A program made the translations under genes and the position numbers. DNA of 64,000 bases, taken from the NCBI RefSeq assembly GCF_900090235.1, contig NZ_LT607750.1:942501-1006500 (forward strand), read 5' to 3'. Below the pieces are notes generated by a model, which saw only the letters and a list, made by a program, of their open reading frames with translations, was not told the DNA's origin and searched no databases. Shown here one piece after another: positions 14,908 through 23,369 of the stretch. This DNA comes from Micromonospora echinaurantiaca. Lineage in GTDB: Bacteria > Actinomycetota > Actinomycetes > Mycobacteriales > Micromonosporaceae. Within the stretch, counting starts at the first letter, position 1. Each line of letters opens with the position of its first letter.

Positions 14908-15606
14908 GTGAACCGCACGGACCGTCTCTACGCGCTGGTCGAGGAGTTGCGCGCGGTGTCGCCGCGGCCCCGCAGCGCCCGCTGGCTGGCCGAGCGATTC
15001 GAGGTCAGCACCCGCACCATCGAGCGCGACATCGGCGCCCTGCAACAGTCCGGGGTGCCGATCTGGGCCGAGCCGGGCCGCACCGGCGGCTACGCGGTCG
15101 ACCGCGCCCGCACCCTGCCGCCGGTGAACCTCACCCCCGGCGAGGCGGTGGCGATGGCGGTGGCGCTGCACCGGCTGCGCGGCACGCCGTTCGCCGCGGC
15201 GGCCGGCACCGCGCTGCGCAAGCTGCTCGCGGTGATGCCCGCCGCCGACGCCGCCGAGGCGCACCGGCTGGCCGCGCGGGTGCACCTGATCGGCGACGGG
15301 CCGGTGACGCCCGTCCCGGCCACCGTCGCCGACGCGGTGCCCGCCGGGCGGGTGCTGCGGATCCGGTACGCCGACCGCGCCGGCGCCGGGACGCTGCGCG
15401 AGGTCGAGCCGCTCGGCTACCTCGGCAACCCGCGGCACTGGTACCTGCTGGCCTGGTGCCGGCTGCGCGACGGCATCCGGGCGTTCCGCACCGACCGGAT
15501 CGTCTCGGTGACCACTCTCGCCGAGCGGGTCCCGCAGCGGGACCTCGACCTGGACACCGCCTGCGACATCCCGCGGGAGCGACTCCGCCGCCTCACCCTG
15601 GTCTGA
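14908..15606 (+). CDS. YafY-type HTH/WYL-domain transcriptional regulator
   Basis: A 232-residue regulator. The N-terminal DeoR-like winged helix reads MNRTDRLYALVEELRA, then SARWLAERFEVSTRTIERDI with GVPIWAEPGRTGGYAV. The WYL domain (about 130-215) contains LRIRYADRAG, EPLGYLGNPRHWYLLAWCR and FRTDRI; the W-Y-L triplet is intact in HWYLLAW. WYL domains bind ligands (nucleotides or oligonucleotides in some cases). The GTG at 14908 follows the DUF350 stop by 35 nt. Its target is not visible from the sequence. It sits just before a repeat-rich gap. Confidence 0.88.
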   Translation: MNRTDRLYALVEELRAVSPRPRSARWLAERFEVSTRTIERDIGALQQSGVPIWAEPGRTGGYAVDRARTLPPVNLTPGEAVAMAVALHRLRGTPFAAAAGTALRKLLAVMPAADAAEAHRLAARVHLIGDGPVTPVPATVADAVPAGRVLRIRYADRAGAGTLREVEPLGYLGNPRHWYLLAWCRLRDGIRAFRTDRIVSVTTLAERVPQRDLDLDTACDIPRERLRRLTLV

Positions 15607-15681
15607 CTGACGACGACGGCCGTCTCGGCACGGTTCGGCTCGACGACGCCGCCGCTCGACGGACGGCAGCGCTGGCCGGAT

Positions 15682-15880
15682 TTGCTGGGTCGCGCTGCCG
15701 GGCGCGAGGTGCTGCCGGGTGCTTGCTGGGGGCGCTGCCGGGCGCATGCTGGGCCGCGCGGCCGGTTGCGCGGTGCCGCCGGGTGCTTGCTGGGTCGCCG
15801 GGCTGCCGGGTGCGGGGTGCTACCGGGTGCTTGCTGGGCCACCGCGCTGCCGGGTGCGCGGTGCCGCCGGGCGTCCGGTG
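15682..15880. repeat. Degenerate GC-rich repeat array after the WYL regulator
   Basis: Within the gap 15607-15994, three copies of GGGTGCTTGCTGGG (15717, 15781, 15825) alternate with copies of GCGCTGCCGGGTGC-like sequence (15692, 15732, 15799, 15845). The long open frames here come from the repeats and are not read as genes. No promoter or hairpin was recognised other than the SD of the following VOC gene. Confidence 0.65.
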
Positions 15881-15994
15881 GTGGTGCCGGGATCGGGGCG
15901 GGAAACACCGACAGGGGGCTGTCGCGGGCGGGGCGAAAGCTGGGGATCGACGGCGCCGGCCGACCGGCCGGCGCGTGGATCCGGGAGGCACCAC

Positions 15995-16369
15995 ATGACC
16001 ATCAGCAACGGCGTGACCTGGTTCGAGATCGGCACCGAGCGGCCGGACGAGGCCGAGCGGTTCTACGGCGACCTGTTCGGCTGGAGCTTCACCGAGGAGG
16101 GCGCTGGCGGCGCCACGTACCGGACGACCGGAGCCGGCGGGAGCGAGGGGATCGGCGGCGCGATCCGGGGCACCGGCGGCACCGGCCCGAACTACGCCAT
16201 CTTCTACGTACAGGTGGCCGACGTGGCGGCGACCTGCCGACGGGCGGAGGCGGCCGGCGGCAAGGTGCTGGTGCCGCGTAAGCAGAACGACAACGGGCTC
16301 AGCTTCGCCCACCTGCTCGACCCGGCCGGCAACCACGTCGGCGTTTTCACCCCGCCGCCGGCCGGCTGA
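15995..16369 (+). CDS. VOC-superfamily protein
   Basis: A 124-residue VOC protein beginning MTISNGVTWFEIGTERPDEA, with RFYGDLFGWSF as the first conserved unit, NYAIFYVQVADV as the second strand set and LLDPAGNHVGVFTP at the end. The FGW and DPAGN(H/R)-x-G motifs mark the group often annotated as glyoxalase/bleomycin resistance protein found fused in tandem in other actinobacteria (27-kDa antigen Cfp30B type). Here only one module is present. An SD (GGGAGG) lies 7 nt before the ATG. It converges with the exported-protein gene. Substrate unknown. Confidence 0.85.
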   Translation: MTISNGVTWFEIGTERPDEAERFYGDLFGWSFTEEGAGGATYRTTGAGGSEGIGGAIRGTGGTGPNYAIFYVQVADVAATCRRAEAAGGKVLVPRKQNDNGLSFAHLLDPAGNHVGVFTPPPAG

Positions 16370-16420
16370 GCCGGACCGGCCGGTCCGTACCGCTCGGAAC
16401 GCGCGGACTCGTCGCCGGGC

Positions 16421-16462
16421 CGTGATGCCTGGGAGTCATCACGATGACTCCCAGGCATCACG
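16421..16462. repeat. Family D palindromic element, copy 1 (42 nt)
   Basis: CGTGATGCCTGGGAGTCATC, then AC, then its exact reverse complement: a perfect 20-bp inverted repeat. A second member with the same length and layout lies at 50342. It is in the convergent junction between the VOC gene and the exported-protein gene, where it could end both transcripts. Confidence 0.85.
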
Positions 16463-16534
16463 GCGGGAAGGGGCACCCGAACCGGGCGACCGGTGGGCAG
16501 ACCCGGGTCGAGCGCGTGGGGCGTCAGCCCGATC

Positions 16535-17002
16535 TCACTTACCGGCCGGGCCGCCGTGCCCGCCGCGGCCGCCCGGGCCGCCCTGGCCGTGGCCGGCCGG
16601 GCCGCCGGGGAAGACGCCGGCCTCGCCCGCCGCGGTGATCGCGTCGGCCTGCTCCTGGGTGAGCTTGCCGTCCTCGACGGCCTGCGCCAGCCGCTCCTTC
16701 AGCGCCGCCTGCCGGTCCTCGGCGGACGGGCGCTCCGGCCGGTCGGCCGGCTTGCGTTCCTCGCGGATCTTCTCCAGCGCGGCGGTCACCTTGTCGGTGG
16801 AAACGCCCAGCTCCTTCGCGAGCGCCTCGGCGAACTCGGCCTGGCGGTCGGCCCGCTGCTGCTGCCGGTCGTCGTTGGCGCTCGCGCTCGGTGCCGGGTC
16901 GGTGCCGTCGGCGGCGAAGGCGACCGTCGGGGCGGCGACCCCGAGGCCGAGCACGCCGGCCGTCGCCAGCCCCGCGATCAGGTGCTTCCTCGTCATGGCC
17001 AT
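16535..17002 (-). CDS. Exported hypothetical protein, charged-helical with Gly-rich tail
   Basis: A 155-residue secreted protein. The Sec signal peptide (MAMTRKHLIAGLATAGVLG, then GVAAPTVAFAAD) has a cleavage site near AFA-AD. The mature part is an acidic/basic helical region with two related motifs, LAKELGVSTDKVTAALEKI and LKERLAQAVEDGKLTQEQAD, then a Gly/His-rich tail (GHGQGGPGGRGGHGG). The motif pair resembles DUF2680/YckD-like and ClpN-like repeats seen in many exported actinobacterial proteins. The ATG at 17002 has GGAGG at 5-nt spacing; an upstream TTG and an ATG at 16996 are alternatives. Role unknown; the tail could bind metal. Confidence 0.8.
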   Translation of the reverse strand: MAMTRKHLIAGLATAGVLGLGVAAPTVAFAADGTDPAPSASANDDRQQQRADRQAEFAEALAKELGVSTDKVTAALEKIREERKPADRPERPSAEDRQAALKERLAQAVEDGKLTQEQADAITAAGEAGVFPGGPAGHGQGGPGGRGGHGGPAGK

Positions 17003-17197
17003 GCTGTCCTCCAACTCGTCGGTACGTGTTGCGCTGACCTCACCGACGGTGACCAGCCGACCTGGGGGCGCCCCATGGCGAACCTGTCAGCGAGCTGGCA
17101 ATCCAGGCCGCCCGGCCCGGACAAACCGGTTGCTCCCGGACGCCCCAGCGGTAAGGGCGGACGGTCGCCCGACCCGACCCTCGCCCGTCCCCGGCGC

Positions 17198-17258
17198 GTT
17201 GATCATGAGGTTAGCGGTGCCGATTCCGGCATTTCGCGCCGCTAACCTCATGATCAAC
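17198..17258. repeat. Family B palindromic element, copy 1 (61 nt)
   Basis: GTTGATCATGAGGTTAGCGG and its exact reverse complement (17239-17258) enclose 21 nt. This is the most symmetrical of four family B copies, all 61 nt long. It lies downstream of the LD-carboxypeptidase stop, in the gap before the exported-protein promoter. Confidence 0.88.
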
Positions 17259-17294
17259 CAGCGGTGGAGGAGGGGAGGTGGGGGAGGGAGGGGG

Positions 17295-18242
17295 TTAGTG
17301 GACGGCGGGGGTGGCGGTGAGGGTTTCGGTGTCGGTGTCGAGGGTGGCTTCGGTGCCGACGGGGACGGTGAGCTGGCCGGGGCCGTGGCCGATGGGGAGG
17401 CCGCCGAGGACCGGGACGCCGAGGTCGCCGAGGCGCTCGGCGAGCACGTCGGCGACGGTGACCGACCAGCCGTCCGCGCAGTCGGTGAACTGGCCCACCG
17501 CCACCCCGGCCAACCCGTCCAACGCGCCGGCCCGGCGCAGCTGGGTGAGCATCCGGTCCACCTTGTACGGCGGTTCCCCCACGTCCTCGATCAGCAGCAC
17601 CGCCCCGGTCAGGTCCGGCATGTCCGGGGTGCCGAGCGACGCCACGATCAGGCAGAGGTTCCCGCCGAGCAGCCGGCCGGTGGCCCGGCCGGGCACCCGT
17701 ACCGGGTAGGTCTCCTCACCGGGCACCGCGGTCACCGTGACCGGCTCGGTGGTCATCAGTGCGGCGTGCAGGGACTCGGCGGACCGGGGCGGGGTGCGGT
17801 CGTCCGTCCAGGCCGCGCCGGGGCCGTGCACGCTGGCCAGCCGGGCGCCCCGCCAGAGCGCGAACTGCAACGCGGTGATGTCCGAGAAGCCGGCCACCAC
17901 CTTCGGGTCCCGGCGTACGGCGGCCATGTCGATCGCGTCCACCACCCGCTGCGCGCCGTACCCGCCCCGGGTGCAGATCACCCCGCGTACCTCGGGGTCG
18001 GCGAACGCCGCGTTCAGGTCGGCGGCCCGCAACTCGTCCGCGCCGGCCAGGTAGCCCTGCCGGGCGTACGCGTTGGGCGCCAGCTTCGGCCGCAGCCCCC
18101 AGCCGGTGAGCAGCTCGATGCCGCGGGCCACCCGTTCCGGCCGGGTCGGCCCGGACGGCGACACCAGCATCACCGTGTCGCCGGGGCGCAGCACCGGCGG
18201 GCGGAGGACGGACGGCTGCTCGGGCGTGGTGTGGTCGGGCAC
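17295..18242 (-). CDS. LD-carboxypeptidase (peptidase family S66)
   Basis: A 315-residue cytoplasmic S66 serine peptidase, which removes the terminal D-Ala from murein tetrapeptides during recycling, or in MccF-type members cleaves microcin-like nucleotide amides. Landmarks: TVMLVSPSGPTRPERV near the start, ICTRGGYGAQRVV, the nucleophile region VAGFSDITAL, the Glu region LLIEDVGEPPYKVDRML and the His region GLPIGHGPGQLT. All three triad positions are present. The GTG at 18242 is the first start. The gene stands back to back with a VOC gene on the same strand (28 nt between that stop and this start). Confidence 0.9.
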   Translation of the reverse strand: MPDHTTPEQPSVLRPPVLRPGDTVMLVSPSGPTRPERVARGIELLTGWGLRPKLAPNAYARQGYLAGADELRAADLNAAFADPEVRGVICTRGGYGAQRVVDAIDMAAVRRDPKVVAGFSDITALQFALWRGARLASVHGPGAAWTDDRTPPRSAESLHAALMTTEPVTVTAVPGEETYPVRVPGRATGRLLGGNLCLIVASLGTPDMPDLTGAVLLIEDVGEPPYKVDRMLTQLRRAGALDGLAGVAVGQFTDCADGWSVTVADVLAERLGDLGVPVLGGLPIGHGPGQLTVPVGTEATLDTDTETLTATPAVH

Positions 18243-18270
18243 AGCGGCAGAGCCTAGTCGCGCCGGGGAC

Positions 18271-18687
18271 CTATCCGGTGACGTACCGCTGCGCCCACTC
18301 GCCGGTCGGCGGGATGGGGGTGATGACGTCGATCAGGACGCCGTCCGGGGCGGCCAGGATGAAGTGCCGCTGGCCGAAGTCCTCGCTGCGCAGCTCCAGT
18401 TCGACGGGGAGGCCGGCCCGGACGGCGAGGCGCTCCCACTCGGCGTCGACGTCGCTCACCTCGAGGTTGAGCAGCAGCCCGCGCACCGGAGCCCGGTACG
18501 CCGCCGGCAGGGTCGGGTGCCGGTGGTCGAGCAGGGCCAGCTCGCACTCCGGCGGGCCGGGGCGGCGCAGGCTCACGTACCAGTCGGCCTCGAAGGTCGG
18601 CTCGAAGCCCAGGTGTTCCTGGTAGAAGTCGCGAGCCTCGGTGAGCCGGCCGGTGCAGACGACCGGATAGAAGCTGGTCAGGTTCAT
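18271..18687 (-). CDS. VOC-superfamily protein controlled by divergent TetR
   Basis: A 138-residue VOC protein: [40 protein letters not shown], then [19 protein letters not shown] and [16 protein letters not shown]. This is the glyoxalase group seen with TetR regulators in actinobacteria. The ATG at 18687 follows AAAGGGGA. It is divergent from the TetR gene across a 78-nt gap that holds two near-identical operators, so its expression is very probably TetR-repressed. Substrate unknown; a stress or detoxification role is only inferred from family habit. Confidence 0.87.
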   Translation of the reverse strand: MNLTSFYPVVCTGRLTEARDFYQEHLGFEPTFEADWYVSLRRPGPPECELALLDHRHPTLPAAYRAPVRGLLLNLEVSDVDAEWERLAVRAGLPVELELRSEDFGQRHFILAAPDGVLIDVITPIPPTGEWAQRYVTG

Positions 18688-18704
18688 GGGGGAATCCCCT
18701 TTCG

Positions 18705-18751
18705 CATACCATCGGTATGTGAAGGACGCTAATTCGCGTACCGTTGGTATG
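18705..18751. promoter_or_regulatory. Two TetR-type operators between VOC and tetR genes
   Basis: CATACC-ATC-GGTATG (18705-18719) is a perfect 15-bp dyad. CGTACC-GTT-GGTATG (18737-18751) is a second copy with one arm mismatch. Centres are 32 bp apart, about three helical turns, and both lie between the divergent starts. Confidence 0.8.
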
Positions 18752-18765
18752 TCAATGGAGGGTCG

Positions 18766-19377
18766 ATGACGCAGGGGATCCGGGCCCGGCAGCGCGCACA
18801 GACCCGGGCGGCGCTGGTGCGCCAGGGGCGGCGGCTCTTCGCCACCCAGGGCTACGCGGCCGTCGGGCTGGCGGAGCTGGTCGAGGCCGCCGGGGTCACG
18901 AAGGGCGCGCTCTACCACCACTTCACCGGCAAACCCGACCTGTTCCGGGCGGTCCTCGCGGAGGTGCAGCAGGAGGTCGCCGACCGGGTGGCGGCCGCCG
19001 CCGACGCCCACCACGACCCGTGGTCCCGGTTCACCGCCGGCTGCCGGGCCTTCCTCACCGCGAGCACCGATCCGCAGCTGCAACGGATCATGCTGGTCGA
19101 CGGCCCGGCGGTGCTCGGCTGGAACGAGTGGCGCGCGCTGGACGAGGCGACCTCCGGCCGGCACCTGGCCGAGGCGCTGACCGAGCTGGTCGACTCCGGG
19201 ACGATCGGCCGGCAGCCGGTCGCGCCACTGGCCCGGCTGCTCTCCGGCGCCATGAACGAGGCGGCGCTCTGGCTGGCCGGGACGACGGATCCGGCTGCCC
19301 TCAACGACACCTGGGCGGCGCTGTCCCGAATGCTGGCCGCCCTGCGCACCCCGAGCCCCGCCGGCTCCGCCGGGTGA
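18766..19377 (+). CDS. TetR/AcrR-family transcriptional regulator
   Basis: A 203-residue TetR protein. The DNA-binding domain covers about residues 8-60: [20 protein letters not shown], then [20 protein letters not shown] and [19 protein letters not shown]. The ligand-binding part (about 70-195) contains [28 protein letters not shown] and [17 protein letters not shown]. The ATG at 18766 follows GGAGG with 5-nt spacing. It almost certainly binds the two dyads in the 78-nt divergent gap and represses both itself and the VOC gene. Inducer unknown. Confidence 0.92.
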   Translation: MTQGIRARQRAQTRAALVRQGRRLFATQGYAAVGLAELVEAAGVTKGALYHHFTGKPDLFRAVLAEVQQEVADRVAAAADAHHDPWSRFTAGCRAFLTASTDPQLQRIMLVDGPAVLGWNEWRALDEATSGRHLAEALTELVDSGTIGRQPVAPLARLLSGAMNEAALWLAGTTDPAALNDTWAALSRMLAALRTPSPAGSAG

Positions 19378-19449
19378 CGGCACCGGCGTGTGCGTGCCGC
19401 CCGTGGAGCCGCTCCGGGGTTCGGCGGGGCACCGGCTAGCCTCGACGGC

Positions 19450-20220
19450 GTGGCAACCGCGCTGGTGATCGAGAACGACCCGACCGACGACGCCCGCCGG
19501 CTGGGCGAGTGGCTGACCGAGGCCGGGCTGGAGCTGTGGGTGGTACGGCCGCACGCCGGTGACGAGCTCCCCGCCGACCTGGCGGGGTACGCGGCGCTGG
19601 TGGTGCTCGGCGGCGAGCAGCAGGCGTACCCGCTGCCGGACGGATCACCGGGCGCGCCCTGGTTCCCGGCGGTGGAGGGGCTGCTCCGCAAGGCTGTCCG
19701 GCACCGCGTGCCCACCCTGGCCATCTGCCTGGGCGCGCAGCTGCTGGCCACCGCGCACGCCGGTCAGGTGGAGCGCAGCCCGTCCGGGCCGGAGATCGGC
19801 CCGGCCGTGGTCGGTCGCCGGGACGCCGCCGAGGCCGACCCGCTCTTCCGGTACGTGCCGCTGATCCCGGACGTGCTCCAGTGGCACGCCGACGAGATCA
19901 CCGAACTGCCCCGTGGCGCCACCCTGCTGGCCGCCTCCACCCGCTACCCGCACCAGGCGTTCCGCCTCGGCGACCGGGCCTGGGGGCTGCAGTTCCACAT
20001 CGAGTGCGACACCGCGATGATCGCCGACTGGGCCGCCGACTCCACCATGCTGGCCGAGCTGGGCTACGACCCGGAGCTGGTGGTGGCCGCCTGCCACGGG
20101 GTGATGGTCGACGTCGAGGAGGTCTGGCAGCCGTTCGCCGCCCGGTTCGCCGCGCTGGCCCTCGGCGAACTGGACGACAGCGGGCCGCGGCGCAGCCTGC
20201 CGCTGCTCGGGCAGGGATGA
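19450..20220 (+). CDS. Class I glutamine amidotransferase-like protein
   Basis: A 256-residue GATase-1 domain protein. The nucleophile elbow is [13 protein letters not shown] (Cys in ICLG), with the oxyanion strand [15 protein letters not shown] and the His-x-Glu end [10 protein letters not shown]. Cys, His and Glu of the triad are present. Stand-alone members of this type resemble GMP-synthase-like or gamma-glutamyl-gamma-aminobutyrate hydrolase-like proteins. The GTG at 19450 follows TAGCCT by 8 nt, suggesting a leaderless message. Its stop overlaps the glnE start as ATGA, so it is translationally coupled to glnE; that places it in glutamine metabolism, although its substrate is unknown. 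Confidence 0.85.
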   Translation: MATALVIENDPTDDARRLGEWLTEAGLELWVVRPHAGDELPADLAGYAALVVLGGEQQAYPLPDGSPGAPWFPAVEGLLRKAVRHRVPTLAICLGAQLLATAHAGQVERSPSGPEIGPAVVGRRDAAEADPLFRYVPLIPDVLQWHADEITELPRGATLLAASTRYPHQAFRLGDRAWGLQFHIECDTAMIADWAADSTMLAELGYDPELVVAACHGVMVDVEEVWQPFAARFAALALGELDDSGPRRSLPLLGQG

Positions 20221-23200
20221 GCCGGCCGACCAGGGCCGCCGGGCGGCTGGCCCGCTACGGCTTCGGGATCGGCGAGGACGACGGCGGGGCACGGGCGGCC
20301 GACCTGCTCGGCCCGGACGGGCTGGGCCTGTGGCGGCCGGACACCCAGGAGCCGGCCGACGAGGCGGCGGCGGAGCTGCTGGCGGCGCTGTCCCGGGCCG
20401 CCGACCCCGACCTGGCGCTGCGCCAACTGCACCGCCTGGTGGAGGCCGAGCGCCGGGCGAGCGCGACCGACAACCGCGCCGCGGCCGCCACCGTCAGTCA
20501 GCGCGGGGGTACCGGTCGGGCCGCGGCCGCCGGCCAGCGCGGGGGCACCGGCGCGGCAGCGGACCCGGCCGGCGGCGCGGCGGAATCCGCGGCCGGGATC
20601 GGTGCCGGGTCGGCCCTGCTGGCCGCGCTCGGCGACGACCCGGGGCTGCGGCGCCGGCTGCTCGCGGTGCTCGGCGCCTCGTCGGCGCTCGGCGACCACC
20701 TGGTGGCCAACCCGGACCAGTGGACCGCGCTGCGCACCGCCCCGGACGGGCTCGCACCGACCGCCGAGGGGCGGCTCGACCTGACCGGCGACGGCAACCC
20801 GATCGCGGTGCTGCGCCGGGCGTACCGGCTGGCGCTGCTGCGGATCGCGGCGGCCGACCTGACCGGCGGGCGGGGCCTGGAGCAGACCATGGCCGCGCTC
20901 TCCGCGCTGGCCGACGCCACCCTCGCGGCGGCGTACGGGATCGCGGTCGGTGAACTGCCGGCGGGCACGCCCCACCCCCGGCTGGCCGTGGTGGCGATGG
21001 GCAAGTGCGGCGGCGACGAGCTGAACTACGTCTCCGACGTGGACGTGATCTTCGTGGCCGCCGAGGACGCCGATCTCGCCGCGGCGACCACGGTCGCCAC
21101 CCGGCTGATCCACATCTGCGGGCTGGTCGCCTGGCCGGTCGACGCCGCGCTGCGTCCGGAGGGCAACCGGGGGCCGCTGGTGCGTACCCTCGCCAGCCAC
21201 CTGGCCTACTACCGGCGCTGGGCCCGCACCTGGGAGTTCCAGGCCCTGCTCAAGGCGCGGCCGGCCGCCGGCGACCTGGCGCTCGGGCGGGAGTGGATCG
21301 ACCAGCTCGCCCCGCTGCTGTGGCGGGCGGCCGAGCGGCCGGAGGCCGTCGAGGACGTCCGCGCCATGCGCCGCAAGATCATCGACAACATCCCGCCGAA
21401 GGAGCTGGAGCGCGAGATCAAGCGCGGCCCGGGCGGGCTGCGCGACATCGAGTTCGCGGTGCAGCTGCTGCAACTGGTGCACGGGCGGGGCGACGAGTCG
21501 CTGCGGGTGCCCGGCACGATCCCGGCGCTGCGCGCGTTGGTGGCCGGCGGTTACGTGGGCCGGGCCGACGGCGAGGCGCTGCTGCGCGGCTACCGCTTCC
21601 TGCGTACCGTCGAGCACCGCCTCCAGTTGCAGGGCCTGCGCCGCACCCACACCGTGCCGGCCGACCCGGTCGGGCTGCGCTGGCTGGCCGCCGCGCTCGG
21701 CTACCAGGCCACGCCGGGCCGCAGCGCCGTCGAGGAGTTCCGCGCCGAGTGGGTCACCCACGCCACCGAGGTACGCCGGCTGCACGCCAAGCTGCTCTAC
21801 CGGCCGCTGCTGGAGTCGGTGGCCCGGGTGCCCGCCGACGGGCTGCGGCTGACCCCGGAGGCGGCCCGGCACCGGCTGGAGATCCTCGGCTTCGCCGACC
21901 CGGCCGGGGCGCTGCGCCACCTGCAGGCCCTCACCGGCGGGGTGAGCCGCACCGCCGCCATCCAGCGCACCCTGCTGCCGGTGCTGCTCAGCGAGTTCGC
22001 CGACGCCCCCGAACCGGACCGCGGCCTGCTCAACTACCGGCAGGTCTCCGACAAGCTCGGCAGCACCCCCTGGTACCTGCGGCTGCTGCGCGACTCCGGC
22101 CCGGTCGCCCGCCGGCTGGCCCGGGTGCTCTCCTCCTCCCGGTACGCCGCCGACCTGCTCGCCCGGGAGCCGGAGGCGCTGCGGCTGCTGGCCGAGGAGA
22201 GCGAGCTGACCCCGCGCCCGCGGGACGTGCTCCACGAGGGGTTCGCCGCCGCGGCCGCCCGGCACGCCGACCCGGTCGAGGCGACCGGGGCGGTCCGCGC
22301 GTTGCGCCGCCGGGAACTGGTCCGGCTGGCCTGCGCCGACGTGCTGAGCCGGGCCGGTTCCCTGGCTCCCGCCCCACCCCGTCCGGACGGCGCGGGACGC
22401 GCCACGCCGGCGCTGACCGACGTCACCGCGGTCGGCGCGGCGCTGGCCGACGTCACCGACGCCACGCTGGCCGCGGCGCTGCGCGTCGCCCGGGCCAGCC
22501 GGCCCGAGCCGCCGGGGCTGCGGTTCGCGGTGATCGGCATGGGCCGGCTCGGCGGGTACGAGTCGAACTACCTCTCCGACGCCGACGTGCTCTTCGTCTA
22601 CGACCCGCCGGCGGGCGCCGCCGAGAGCGCGGCCAGCGCGGCCGCGCACGCCGTCGCCGAGGAGCTGCGCCGGCTGCTCGCCATGCCCGCCCCCGACCCG
22701 CCGCTGGGTGTGGACGCGGACCTGCGCCCGGAGGGCCGGCAGGGGCCGCTGGTCCGCAGCCTCGCCGCGTACACCCAGTACTACGCCCGCTGGTCGAAGG
22801 TGTGGGAGGCGCAGGCGCTGCTGCGCGCCCGGTTCGTCTGCGGCGACGCCGACCTGGGCGCCGAGTTCGAGGCGCTGGTCGACCCGGTCCGCTATCCGGC
22901 CGAGGGGCTGACCCGCGAGCAGGTGGTGGAGATCCGCCGGATCAAGGCGCGGGTGGAGCACGAGCGGCTGCCCCGCGGCGCCGACCCGGCCACCCACACC
23001 AAGCTGGGCCGGGGCGGGCTGGCCGACGTCGAGTGGGCGGTACAGCTGCTCCAGCTGCGCCACGGCGGGGCGAACCCGGCGCTGCGCGGCACGCGTACCC
23101 TCGACGCCCTCGCGGCGGCCCGGGACGCGGGCCTGGTCGACCCGGCGGACGCCGCCGCGATGGCCGCCGGCTGGACTCTGGCCGCACAGGTGCGTAACGC

Positions 23201-23369
23201 GCTGATGCTGGTCCGCGGCCGGGCCGGCGACCAGCTGCCCCGGCACGGGGTGGAGCTGGCCGGGGTGGTCCGGCTGCTCGGCCGGGACGATCCTGGCGAG
23301 TTCCTCGACGAGTACCTGCGCACCGGCCGACGGTCCCGGGCGGCGATGGAACGGGTGCTCGATGCCTGA
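20217..23369 (+). CDS. glnE: Bifunctional glutamine synthetase adenylyltransferase/deadenylyltransferase
   Basis: A 1050-residue enzyme with two nucleotidyltransferase domains. The N-terminal one (deadenylylating) has MGKCGGDELNYVSDVDVIFV near residue 260; the C-terminal one (adenylylating) has GMGRLGGYESNYLSDADVLF near 774. Each is followed by a helical GlnD-like PII-uridylyltransferase domain (for example GPGGLRDIEFAVQLLQL and GRGGLADVEWAVQLLQL). A Gly/Ala-rich insert (about 95-125) is unusual and probably disordered. The substrate is the GlnA1 tyrosine at 31.3-32.7 kb. The start overlaps the upstream GATase stop (ATGA), and the stop overlaps the next membrane-protein start by 8 nt. Confidence 0.96.
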   Translation: MSRPTRAAGRLARYGFGIGEDDGGARAADLLGPDGLGLWRPDTQEPADEAAAELLAALSRAADPDLALRQLHRLVEAERRASATDNRAAAATVSQRGGTGRAAAAGQRGGTGAAADPAGGAAESAAGIGAGSALLAALGDDPGLRRRLLAVLGASSALGDHLVANPDQWTALRTAPDGLAPTAEGRLDLTGDGNPIAVLRRAYRLALLRIAAADLTGGRGLEQTMAALSALADATLAAAYGIAVGELPAGTPHPRLAVVAMGKCGGDELNYVSDVDVIFVAAEDADLAAATTVATRLIHICGLVAWPVDAALRPEGNRGPLVRTLASHLAYYRRWARTWEFQALLKARPAAGDLALGREWIDQLAPLLWRAAERPEAVEDVRAMRRKIIDNIPPKELEREIKRGPGGLRDIEFAVQLLQLVHGRGDESLRVPGTIPALRALVAGGYVGRADGEALLRGYRFLRTVEHRLQLQGLRRTHTVPADPVGLRWLAAALGYQATPGRSAVEEFRAEWVTHATEVRRLHAKLLYRPLLESVARVPADGLRLTPEAARHRLEILGFADPAGALRHLQALTGGVSRTAAIQRTLLPVLLSEFADAPEPDRGLLNYRQVSDKLGSTPWYLRLLRDSGPVARRLARVLSSSRYAADLLAREPEALRLLAEESELTPRPRDVLHEGFAAAAARHADPVEATGAVRALRRRELVRLACADVLSRAGSLAPAPPRPDGAGRATPALTDVTAVGAALADVTDATLAAALRVARASRPEPPGLRFAVIGMGRLGGYESNYLSDADVLFVYDPPAGAAESAASAAAHAVAEELRRLLAMPAPDPPLGVDADLRPEGRQGPLVRSLAAYTQYYARWSKVWEAQALLRARFVCGDADLGAEFEALVDPVRYPAEGLTREQVVEIRRIKARVEHERLPRGADPATHTKLGRGGLADVEWAVQLLQLRHGGANPALRGTRTLDALAAARDAGLVDPADAAAMAAGWTLAAQVRNALMLVRGRAGDQLPRHGVELAGVVRLLGRDDPGEFLDEYLRTGRRSRAAMERVLDA

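Noticed and set aside
8942..15880. The two short-unit arrays considered as CRISPR
   Set aside because: Repeats are degenerate, units vary in length, there are no uniform unique spacers, and no cas genes lie nearby.
17320..18250. Plus-strand open frames continuing through the LD-carboxypeptidase gene
   Set aside because: No motifs; the minus-strand S66 peptidase explains the codon pattern.
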